From a virus, in the IMG/VR virus record IMGVR_UViG_3300004258_000002, positions 1 through 56,240 of that record: 56,240 nt of DNA; one strand, 5' to 3'. The position numbers and the translations under genes are program-made. The notes beneath the pieces are model-generated. The model saw only the letters and a list, made by a program, of their open reading frames with translations. It was not told the origin of the DNA and did no database searches. Below, in pieces: positions 24,026-31,896 of this stretch (the first letter of the stretch is position 1; each line of letters starts with the position of its first letter).

Positions 24026-24916
24026 ATGATCCTAACCCCATCTAACGGCAAAGCCTTACGCGGCGATATTATCAAATCGGCAGTATTGCGCTACGACCTG
24101 TCACCGGTGCCGTCCACACTTGAGGCCGAAATACGCGTTGATGATGAATTGCGCAAGTTATTGGCCGAAGGTCAGATAATCAACTGCAACGGCGATGATT
24201 TTCGCATCATCAAGCCCGTGGGCGGATCGGGTAAAGATGCCCAGGGGCAGCACGATTTAAGCGTTTTGCAGATCACAGCTTTGCTGAATGCTTGCCATGC
24301 GGTAACGTTCGTGCGGCAAAGGGCCATTATTAAAGAAAACGCGGTGTTATCTGAAATCTACCGTGCGGCCGGGGCGACGCTTCGACCTGTGGACGGTGAT
24401 TTTAAGGTTGACCGGTTTAACTGCATGGTCGGCGGCACGCCAAGCTTTCATATCGCAAAATTATTGCAGGAAGAGGGCGGCGTGGTGCGTTGGAAAAACG
24501 GCAAGCTCGGATTTTTACGCCTGCCTGATTTGTTTAAGCAGAAAGCGGCCATGTTGCTACCGGACAACGCCAGTGAAAACGTAGTCAGTGGATTCCTTGA
24601 GCGCCATGAAATAGCGGCGTTTTATTCAATTTCTCCGACCGGAGAAGTTGTACATGGCAATCGTGAAAAGCCACGGTCGGCCGAATTTGTGCTGGGCAAA
24701 AACCAATTGCAGCTGATTAATATGTCGCGTTGCTTGGTTCAGCGAAAAATATCAAAGACTTCATATAACGAAAAGCTGCACGCCGGTGACCTGATTGATT
24801 TTGTCGGTTCCGGTCCGCTGGTTATCGTTACCGCTGCGCATGTCTTTCAAGGCGGAACTGATGGGGCAGGCAGCAATCAGTACACAAAGCTCTGGTTGAG
24901 CGGATTATCATCATGA
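24026..24916 (+). CDS. Putative baseplate hub protein
   Basis: 296 residues. Beta-rich N-terminus (VLRYDLSPVPSTLEAEIRVD) and mid-region (SFHIAKLLQEEGGVVRWKN) recall the hub (gp27/gpD-like) fold. It is encoded immediately before the spike and overlaps it by ATGA, the normal order in myoviruses. Hub trimers connect tube and spike. Homology is by layout, so confidence is moderate. Confidence 0.6.
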   Translation: MILTPSNGKALRGDIIKSAVLRYDLSPVPSTLEAEIRVDDELRKLLAEGQIINCNGDDFRIIKPVGGSGKDAQGQHDLSVLQITALLNACHAVTFVRQRAIIKENAVLSEIYRAAGATLRPVDGDFKVDRFNCMVGGTPSFHIAKLLQEEGGVVRWKNGKLGFLRLPDLFKQKAAMLLPDNASENVVSGFLERHEIAAFYSISPTGEVVHGNREKPRSAEFVLGKNQLQLINMSRCLVQRKISKTSYNEKLHAGDLIDFVGSGPLVIVTAAHVFQGGTDGAGSNQYTKLWLSGLSS

Positions 24917-25452
24917 CAAGTTACGGAACCTATCCGGGGAAATACCCGGCCTTCGTCGAATCCTACGAAAAAACAACCCGGCAGGTGCGCGTGTCGATAC
25001 CCGGTATTACCGACGGAAAGGACGTGTTCCCGGTGTCCGAAATCGAATACCCAATAGGCGACAAGTCGCGCATTGTAGAGGGGCAGCATTCAACTGAAAT
25101 AGAAATTCTGCCCGGTGACCATGTTTGGGTGATGTTTATCCGCGGCGATGAACGCTGTCCGATTATTACCGGCTACCGAAACCCCAATGCGCCCAGTTCA
25201 AATTCAATCGACTGGCGCCGGTTTCATCATGCCAACATAGAACTGACAGCCGACGGCGTTATGCGCCTTAATGCGAATGCCATTGAGATTAATGCAGCGA
25301 CGACAATTACTACCAATGCGGCCAATGCCATTATTAACGCCAATACCGACATTAACGGATCAACGCTAACCCACAACGACAAGTCAGTGGGAGACAATCA
25401 TCAGCATTCTGGGGTTCAACCAGGATCAGGAAACACAGGGGCACCAACATAA
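24913..25452 (+). CDS. Baseplate central spike (gpV/gp45-like)
   Basis: 179 residues. An OB-fold region (VRVSIPGITDGKDVFPVSEI, HVWVMFIRGDERCPIITGY) is followed by an alternating beta-helix stalk rich in Asn/Ala/Ile/Thr (residues 118-155). The tip is VGDNHQHSGVQPGSG. The HxH at the apex matches the iron-binding tip of P2 gpV-type spikes. The spike pierces the outer membrane on contraction. Overlaps the next gene start by one base. Confidence 0.82.
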   Translation: MTSYGTYPGKYPAFVESYEKTTRQVRVSIPGITDGKDVFPVSEIEYPIGDKSRIVEGQHSTEIEILPGDHVWVMFIRGDERCPIITGYRNPNAPSSNSIDWRRFHHANIELTADGVMRLNANAIEINAATTITTNAANAIINANTDINGSTLTHNDKSVGDNHQHSGVQPGSGNTGAPT

Positions 25453-25955
25453 TGAACCAGCCAAGCAAATCAAATTTATTGTTCACCTTCGCCGATATGT
25501 CGGTTAAGGACAAAGCCGCCAAGCAGGTAATGAAATACTTCGCCAGAGCTGGCACTAATGTCGTATCGCAAGATGTATCGACGCAGGTAAAACGCACATC
25601 CGGTATCAGTTACCGGGAAATGCTATTGACCTTTGGTGACTCTCAAAAAGTGCTGTTTAGAATTAAGCAGTCTGGCGACATTTATCAAGTATTGCTGAAC
25701 GGCAAGCTGGTCCCGATCAAACGCCAAGATGACCATATTGGTGCTGTCACCGAGATAGTGCAAATGATGGACTCCGGACGCACTAAGTTTCAAGCAAAGC
25801 TGGCGGCCGCGGTGGTCAAGATTCCGCCGGCTATAAAAACAGCTGCACCGAAAATGCTTCAGGTGTTGACTGAAAAGCGCGATAGCCTGAGGTCGGCCAT
25901 TGCCGATGTTAGGGCTGAAATAGCGCAGATTCGCGGCGATTCTGCCAGTGCATAA
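25452..25955 (+). CDS. DarA N-terminal-like anti-restriction protein
   Basis: 167 residues. Visible pattern: LLFTFADMSVKDKAAKQVM, SGISYREMLLTFGDSQKVL, SGDIYQVLLNGKLVPIKRQ, then a helix with KIPPAIKTAAPKMLQVLTEK. This matches the DarA-type (defence against restriction) N-terminal domain of head-packaged phage proteins. The same domain seems to recur inside the large protein at 26134. DarA-family proteins are packaged in the virion and protect injected DNA. It overlaps the spike stop as TAATG. Confidence 0.6.
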   Translation: MNQPSKSNLLFTFADMSVKDKAAKQVMKYFARAGTNVVSQDVSTQVKRTSGISYREMLLTFGDSQKVLFRIKQSGDIYQVLLNGKLVPIKRQDDHIGAVTEIVQMMDSGRTKFQAKLAAAVVKIPPAIKTAAPKMLQVLTEKRDSLRSAIADVRAEIAQIRGDSASA

Positions 25956-26104
25956 TGCCCATGTAGCCCTGCATTACCGGTTCCTATGTTGGCTTTCCGA
26001 AAAGCAGCGTAAGCCAGGCGCAGCTTCACTATTACACGCTGGCGATGCGTGAAGAAGATCCGGAATGGAAGCCTGCCCACTTGCCCAGGAAAACCGGCCA
26101 ATAA
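25955..26104 (+). pseudogene. Small ORF interrupted by an amber at codon 4
   Basis: A start codon overlaps the previous stop as TAATG, but the frame reads Met-Pro-Met then TAG (25964-25966). After it, 45 uninterrupted codons give a protein-like sequence (CITGSYVGFPKSSVSQAQ, REEDPEWKPAHLPRK) to a TAA at 26104. No usable start codon exists in the open part before an internal Met. Its end overlaps the polyvalent-gene promoter. It is either a broken gene, a sequencing error, or a read-through product; I do not recognise the family. Confidence 0.4.
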
Positions 26105-26127
26105 TTCCACTAAGTCATGGCGATAAT
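26088..26127 (+). promoter_or_regulatory. Late-type promoter 5 (GGAAAAC box + GATAAT -10), polyvalent protein
   Basis: GGAAAAC at 26088-26094 within CCCAGGAAAACC lies 27 nt before GATAAT (26122-26127). The standard +1 would be 26134, which is the A of the start codon, so the mRNA may be leaderless. Confidence 0.65.
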
Positions 26128-26133
26128 ACCGTC

Positions 26134-28971
26134 ATGACTAAAAATATAATCAACGACTTCATTAAGATCGAAAACGCCGCGCATGACGGCGCTTTCGGTG
26201 ACAATCCGCGAGCAATCCCCACCGATGCTCAGTCCGTAGCGGGAAATTATAAACTTGGCCGGGTTACCGCTTACGGGCTACCTATCGCCATCGAACAACC
26301 ACGCAATTCATATCGTACCGGCATAGACCAGAAGACCGGCAAGCGCTGGACAAACCGAATGGCGGCGCATTATGGCTACTTTTCCGGCACCAAAGGCGCA
26401 GACGGTGACGGAGTAGACTGCTTTATCGGTTTCTATCCGCAATCGGAGTACGTTTACATCATCAATCAGTTTGTTGGTGGGCGTTTCGATGAGCACAAGG
26501 TTTGTCTTGCGTTTCCTGATGAACAATCCGCAATAAACGCATACCTGAATAGTTACGACAAAGGCTGGAAAGGTTTGCACTCAATTATTACAGCATCCAT
26601 CACCCAATTTAAGTGGTGGCTAAAAAACGGCAACATGAAGAACCCAATTGCACTCAATCATTTACCCTTTGAAGGACTTGAAACCATGAGACAACAAGTA
26701 GCCTGGGACAGCACTGAAAACCCAAAAGGCATGACCTTGGATAAGGTGCTGTACGAAATAAAGCGCGCCGATGGCGGCAATAATTTGATATTCGACGCAA
26801 TCTGTATGCGGGATATTTTGGATGATGCTGACAGCGTAATTACGTTTGATGCCCTGGTTACGCCTTACGCACAACTTGAGCGAAAGATGCAGGTACTAAA
26901 AAACATAATGGATCGTTCTGGTGGTGCAATCAAGACAGCGGCGCTACAGATCAGTGACCCATTCAAGCAAAGCGGAGTAGCGCAAGTGGCGGCGGTATTT
27001 GAGCTATCGGACGGGCAAACTGTATCGATATTTTTCCATAACCCGGATGTGGACCCGCGCAAGATCCAGCAAGGCGACGAATTGATCAGCTGGAAGTGGC
27101 TGCTCAATAAAAAGGACATCACAATTGTGGTTGCCCCAGAAAAAGGCGTTGACTTGAACATCATGAATGTTGCCCAGCGCATCATGAAGCTGGCGGAGAA
27201 AAACAGCGCGGCATTTATCCGTGCGAACGGTAAGCGGGCAGAAAAAATGCAGGCTATTGAGGATATAAAGGTTGAAATTGTTGGTCTTGAGGCTGAATTA
27301 AAGACAGTTCTACATGAACTTGAAGTCGCCAAGGTTGAGGCCGAGGATGTGGCGGTTGTTGACCCCGTTGTTGATCCACAGTCCGTTGAAGGTGATGACG
27401 CAGACCCAGTAATAACGCCTGAATCTGAATTAACTCCTGCCCCTGAGATTACTCCTGACCCAGCGGCCGAAACAGAAGCGCTAAAACAAGCAACCTTACA
27501 AGCTCTGGTTGATAATTTTGGCTGGAAAAATCAGTCAACCGTTGGCGGCCCGTTATTTTGGGTGACCAAAGAAATTGGCGGCGGACACAAGGGCGGAATG
27601 GTTAACCCTGATGGAATTCGCCGGGTAAGCGCCAAGTTTGAGGAATCTAGCATGATTGCCATGCACGGCGACAATGTTGTGGCTCGGTCATGGTTTGATG
27701 TTAGCAAAACCCCTGAAGAAAACGCAGATGAACTCAACCGGGTAGTTAATTCGATTGATCCCAATTATGTTAAGCCTGATGAAAGCGAGGTTGTTGACCC
27801 TAAGCCGGAACTAGAATTAACGCCTGTGCCAGAAATTACACCTGATCCTGAAGTAATTCCAGAACCAGAAACAATAATTCCAACTGAAGAGCAAACCAAT
27901 GAGCAAGAAAACGAGCAAGCAGAAATTACGCCGGAAACAGAAACGGGCGGAGCGGAAGGCGATTTAGTTTCGACCAAACCATTTGATGATTATGTGTCGG
28001 ATGCCAATGGCGATTTATATGATGCAGCAAAAAATTATTTCAAGTCAGAATTACAGAATAAGGTTGTAAGAACAGTTATTGGTGATGTTTATATTATTGG
28101 ATCAACCTTTACCGAAATGAAGCGTGGATTAAAACGCGATGAGATTAAGGCTAATTTATTTTCGTTTATTGAGCCTATCTTGACGAATGGATCTTATAAA
28201 GGAAAAGAGGAGCTAAATAAACTACGCAATGATAGTTTTATAGCATTTCACTTTTTTGAATTGGATAATATTAAGATAGGTGAGTATTTAGTCAATGCGG
28301 GTGTTACCGTTGCTCAGCGAGTAAGCGGAGAGCTTGAGTTTGATTTATCTGCCTATGGGTTAGGCCATAGTAATGAAGTAAGGTGGCAAAAAAGAAAAGG
28401 GGGTAGCCCGCTACTCCGGTCAAGAGCCGAAGACGAATTACCCCCCATAGAGTCAGCAGAGCCAGCTCTTGATTCAAGTTTAGATCAAGAAAGCGAATCA
28501 ATCAATTTAATCATCTTAAAAGTAACGGATTTAGATGGTAATGAGCTTGTAGAGTTGGAGGATGATGTTAATGAGCATGAGCAAATCGACGAACCTGAAA
28601 CAGAAAACGAACCCATACCGGTTACCGCCGGTAGTGACGAAACTATTACTCCTGCGGGCGAAAAGTCCGACGAAATGGATAGCCAAGTTAAAGAACCGAT
28701 CAACGAAGCCCAAGCGGTGGAAGATCTGGCACCGGCCGTAAGTGAAGCGGCAATAGAGCCACAAGTTAACCCAATAAAAGCGGGATTTGAGGCGGAGCTT
28801 GAGGCGCTAAAGCTTGAAACCGACATTGAGACATACGATAAGCGACTGGATGAGATTTATGAGCGCATTGAAGCTGCCGGGTTAGCTGAAGAAATGGATG
28901 CTAAACTGCATGAAACGGCTGACGTACTGACTGAGTTACTGATGGAGGCTGAGAAGAATTTCCAGGAATAG
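26134..28971 (+). CDS. Polyvalent protein: pyrophosphatase-like and DarA-like domains
   Basis: 945 residues from the ATG at 26134. Residues about 25-165 are the InPase-type polyvalent domain (AGNYKLGRVTAYGLPIAIEQ, SGTKGADGDGVDCFIGFY with spaced Asp, FDEHKVCLAF). Residues about 205-400 resemble the DarA N-domain found in the preceding small gene. Acidic Pro/Glu/Thr linkers separate later segments (about 405-460 and 555-615), and the C-terminus is a charged coiled coil. Such multi-domain proteins are packaged with DNA and injected to counter host defence. Contains ALDSS near residue 783 as a weak match to the candidate cleavage motif. Confidence 0.75.
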   Translation: MTKNIINDFIKIENAAHDGAFGDNPRAIPTDAQSVAGNYKLGRVTAYGLPIAIEQPRNSYRTGIDQKTGKRWTNRMAAHYGYFSGTKGADGDGVDCFIGFYPQSEYVYIINQFVGGRFDEHKVCLAFPDEQSAINAYLNSYDKGWKGLHSIITASITQFKWWLKNGNMKNPIALNHLPFEGLETMRQQVAWDSTENPKGMTLDKVLYEIKRADGGNNLIFDAICMRDILDDADSVITFDALVTPYAQLERKMQVLKNIMDRSGGAIKTAALQISDPFKQSGVAQVAAVFELSDGQTVSIFFHNPDVDPRKIQQGDELISWKWLLNKKDITIVVAPEKGVDLNIMNVAQRIMKLAEKNSAAFIRANGKRAEKMQAIEDIKVEIVGLEAELKTVLHELEVAKVEAEDVAVVDPVVDPQSVEGDDADPVITPESELTPAPEITPDPAAETEALKQATLQALVDNFGWKNQSTVGGPLFWVTKEIGGGHKGGMVNPDGIRRVSAKFEESSMIAMHGDNVVARSWFDVSKTPEENADELNRVVNSIDPNYVKPDESEVVDPKPELELTPVPEITPDPEVIPEPETIIPTEEQTNEQENEQAEITPETETGGAEGDLVSTKPFDDYVSDANGDLYDAAKNYFKSELQNKVVRTVIGDVYIIGSTFTEMKRGLKRDEIKANLFSFIEPILTNGSYKGKEELNKLRNDSFIAFHFFELDNIKIGEYLVNAGVTVAQRVSGELEFDLSAYGLGHSNEVRWQKRKGGSPLLRSRAEDELPPIESAEPALDSSLDQESESINLIILKVTDLDGNELVELEDDVNEHEQIDEPETENEPIPVTAGSDETITPAGEKSDEMDSQVKEPINEAQAVEDLAPAVSEAAIEPQVNPIKAGFEAELEALKLETDIETYDKRLDEIYERIEAAGLAEEMDAKLHETADVLTELLMEAEKNFQE

Positions 28972-28980
28972 TCTTGCTAA

Positions 28981-29010
28981 AATGACGGTCAAGATTGGTT
29001 AAGCGTCATT
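28981..29010 (+). terminator. Inverted repeat after the polyvalent gene
   Basis: AATGACG (28981-28987) pairs with CGTCATT (29004-29010) over 16 bases; a six-T run follows a few bases later. A weak first terminator ahead of the stronger one at 29031. Confidence 0.4.
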
Positions 29011-29030
29011 CTTACCGGTTTTTTAATAAC

Positions 29031-29055
29031 AAGCCTCTTAATTGAGGCTTTTTTA
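29031..29055 (+). terminator. Rho-independent terminator
   Basis: AAGCCTC (29031-29037) pairs with GAGGCTT (29044-29050) over a TTAATT loop and continues into Ts. It separates the two polyvalent transcription units. Confidence 0.85.
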
Positions 29056-29063
29056 TGCGAGCA

Positions 29064-29103
29064 GGAAAAGCGGGCGTTTCCATGCTCCGCAGCGCCCTAA
29101 GAT
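29064..29103 (+). promoter_or_regulatory. Late-type promoter 6 (GGAAAAG variant + TAAGAT -10), DarB-like gene
   Basis: GGAAAAG at 29064-29070 lies 27 nt before TAAGAT (29098-29103). It is a variant box, but the spacing and the conserved A and T of the hexamer are kept. Predicted +1 near 29110, just after the terminator. Confidence 0.5.
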
Positions 29104-29136
29104 ATTGGCACAATCGCCATTATCAGGATGCAACAA

Positions 29137-31854
29137 ATGCTATCGTTTTCAGAAAAAAGAACCTCCCAGCGCATTATCGTTGAGCAAAACAAAATCCTTT
29201 CTGGTTCTCCATTATTTACAGCTAAACGCAACGCCCAAAAGGTCAAGCTTGAGGCTATGGCTAAGTTGGGGATGGTTGCAAAAACTGTTGCAGGGATACA
29301 GCTTGAGCCAAGCGATGATGGTGCTTTTTATGAAATAAAAAATGCAACACCAGGGCGAGAAGATCAGTTTATTAATAAGTCACCGCTTTGGGAGCGCACC
29401 GGGCCCAGTGCGTCGTCAGAATCCGAAGATCAGACCTTCTTACTCCCAGAAGCCAAAGACGGCTTAAATAAAAGTGTAGACCAAAATTCAAATATCAGCA
29501 ACTCAAACTACGGGCTGCAAACCAGCGGCATTAAGACCAGAGAAAAAATAAACGACCAAGTTAAAGCCGTTGCCAATCAAATCCAAGCTGGGAAAGACCC
29601 GGCAACATTGACTGCTGACGAGGTGGCGCTGCTTAAGCAGTATTCCGGAAAGGGCGGCTTAACCATCAATTCGCAGTTCGAGTATTTTACACCAACCCCG
29701 GTTGCTGAGGGTACTTGGGATGCACTTAAAATTAACGGGTTTGAAAACGGGAATGTTCTTGAGCCGAGTACCGGTGCAGGCGTGTTCCTGGCTACCAAGC
29801 CGGCCGGCGTTATTGCCACCGGTACCGAGATTGACCCGACAAGCGCCACAGTCGCCCAAGTGCTTAACCCGACCGATCAAGTTTCAAACCAGTCTTTTGA
29901 AAAGCTGGCGGTCAATGCCCCGGATAACAGCTTCGATGCAGTCATCGGCAACGTTCCGTTCGGTAACGCGCGCGGTCCGTCAGCGCACGATGATCCGGCC
30001 TATAAATCAGAAAAGCTGATTGAGCGCTATTTTGTCAACCGGGTTATTGATAAGGTTCGTCCGGGCGGCTTGATTGCGTTGGTTGTGCCGGTCAATATCA
30101 TCCGGGCCAAAGGCAAGGCTTGGGAAAAGTTTCGCATTGCAATCAGCAAAAAAGCCGAGTTTTTGGGCGCCCATAAGCTTCCTTCGAAAACTTTCGCCAA
30201 GCAAGGCACCGATACCGTTGTTGATGTTCTGGTTATGCGTAAGCACAGCGCCGATTTCCTGAGCACTATTAACGACCTTCCATTCGATACATTGATAGCG
30301 GCCAATGTGGTATGGCCGGAATTCATCGAAGGCCGATACTGGCAAGGCGAAGGCAAGCGCTTTATTCATGGTGAATTTGTACCCAAAGACCCGACCAAGT
30401 TCCGCGACACGGACAAGGTTATTGCCGGCGAGAATTTTACTGACGAGTCATTAAAGCGCGCGCTGGCTGTTAAGTTTTCCAGTCGCATTGACTGGACCAT
30501 GTTGGATGCCGCCGAGCCCATTGTCCGTAATTATACCGAAGGCGACCGCCGGGAAATGAACGGCCTTGATTATGAACTGAAAGACGGCGTATGGATGAAG
30601 GTCGCTTATACAGACAATACGGTTGCGCTGGATTCGGCCATCTATGGCGTTGAATCTATGACCGCATTGCAGTCAATCATGCAATCGGAATCGGGCATTT
30701 TGTCGCTTGGCTGGGGGCATATTGAGTCAATAGCAGAAACATTCCCGAACATGGTCCCGCAAAGCGTTAAAGATGCGCTCAAGTTCTCCCGCCTACAGCC
30801 GGATGATGTGCAGTGGAGGGCATTCCGAGGCGCTGTCATCGGAGCAAAGATTGAGGCCTATACCAATGGCCGAACCGACGATCCAGGCGAATTGGCTGAA
30901 TTAAAAGAGCTGATTCTGCATGAAGTTATCCAGTATGGCCCCCCGAAAGATATTAAGGGTTTGGTACTGGCCGGAAACGACTCTAAGCGCCTGGGCATGT
31001 TTATCAACTCAGTGGACGAGTCCGGTAATTTCTCCGCTTTGATCGAAGCTGGCTCCATCCAGCAAGAAACCGACAGCTTTAACTCTAAAGACGTGCTGTC
31101 GATTATCGATTACTTGTTCGAGCAGAACCAATACCCGATTGAACTTGGGGTCGTACTATCACTTTACGACGGCGACATGCTCATAGAGGACCTTGGCGAC
31201 ATAGTTACCAAAATACCTGGACTGGCCGTTTCTCCGGATGGATTCATTTACCCATTCGACCAATACTGTTCTGGGCTGATTTATCCAAAACTCAACGCGA
31301 TGCGCGATGCGATGGTGCAGGAAAAGGACAAGCGCATTATTGAGCAGTACAAAAAGCAAATTGAAAGCATTGATACTAAGTGCCGCAAAACGCCGACCGA
31401 AAATATTACGTTTGGGATGCGGCAAAAATGGTTCAACCATACTGCTTACGCGCTGGAGTTCTTGAAAGCCAACGGCTATAACCGAGCCATCGACTATAAC
31501 GAAGAGCGCGGCGAATTCGTATCCAACAGCACCGGTGGCATTGCATCACAAATCGTCAATTATCTGAACGATAAGCCGGTAATGGGCGGCGTCAAGGTAT
31601 CTGAGTACAAAGACGGTATTCGTGCGCTGGAAGAGCAATTTGACGCCTTCATGAAGTCGCACGCCGATAGCGAAGACTTGACCAGCGAATATAATCGTAA
31701 ATTTAACGGTTATGTCGAGTTCGATTACAGTTCAAGTGATTTGAAGCTGAAAAATATCGATGATAGATTGGTTCCGCACAGCTATCAAAACGAGGCGATA
31801 CGACGATTATCACGTGAAGGGATCGGTATTTTAGGGTTCGATGTCGGCCTGTGA
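29137..31854 (+). CDS. DarB-like protein, N-terminal methylase half ending at in-frame TGA
   Basis: About 905 residues from the ATG at 29137, which has TCAGGA eight bases upstream; the ATG at 29128 overlaps that site. An N6-adenine methyltransferase domain is visible: GNVLEPSTGAGVFLATKPAG (motif I), TGTEID, and FDAVIGNVPFGNARG (motif IV of NPPY type). A VALDSAIY sequence near residue 498 matches the candidate protease site. The frame then runs to FDVGL and stops at TGA in the middle of a Walker A motif, with the helicase continuing in the same frame. DarB-type methylase-helicases are injected to block type I restriction. Confidence 0.72.
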   Translation: MLSFSEKRTSQRIIVEQNKILSGSPLFTAKRNAQKVKLEAMAKLGMVAKTVAGIQLEPSDDGAFYEIKNATPGREDQFINKSPLWERTGPSASSESEDQTFLLPEAKDGLNKSVDQNSNISNSNYGLQTSGIKTREKINDQVKAVANQIQAGKDPATLTADEVALLKQYSGKGGLTINSQFEYFTPTPVAEGTWDALKINGFENGNVLEPSTGAGVFLATKPAGVIATGTEIDPTSATVAQVLNPTDQVSNQSFEKLAVNAPDNSFDAVIGNVPFGNARGPSAHDDPAYKSEKLIERYFVNRVIDKVRPGGLIALVVPVNIIRAKGKAWEKFRIAISKKAEFLGAHKLPSKTFAKQGTDTVVDVLVMRKHSADFLSTINDLPFDTLIAANVVWPEFIEGRYWQGEGKRFIHGEFVPKDPTKFRDTDKVIAGENFTDESLKRALAVKFSSRIDWTMLDAAEPIVRNYTEGDRREMNGLDYELKDGVWMKVAYTDNTVALDSAIYGVESMTALQSIMQSESGILSLGWGHIESIAETFPNMVPQSVKDALKFSRLQPDDVQWRAFRGAVIGAKIEAYTNGRTDDPGELAELKELILHEVIQYGPPKDIKGLVLAGNDSKRLGMFINSVDESGNFSALIEAGSIQQETDSFNSKDVLSIIDYLFEQNQYPIELGVVLSLYDGDMLIEDLGDIVTKIPGLAVSPDGFIYPFDQYCSGLIYPKLNAMRDAMVQEKDKRIIEQYKKQIESIDTKCRKTPTENITFGMRQKWFNHTAYALEFLKANGYNRAIDYNEERGEFVSNSTGGIASQIVNYLNDKPVMGGVKVSEYKDGIRALEEQFDAFMKSHADSEDLTSEYNRKFNGYVEFDYSSSDLKLKNIDDRLVPHSYQNEAIRRLSREGIGILGFDVGL
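31852..31854 (+). other. In-frame TGA replacing the Walker A glycine
   Basis: The frame reads GFDVGL, TGA, KTLSSFALQAY. The family motif is G-x-G-K-T, so a GGA-to-TGA change would explain it. No other stop interrupts the joined frame from 29137 to 35637. Confidence 0.8.
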
Positions 31855-31896
31855 AAAACCCTAAGTTCGTTTGCGCTGCAAGCTTACAACGAACAA

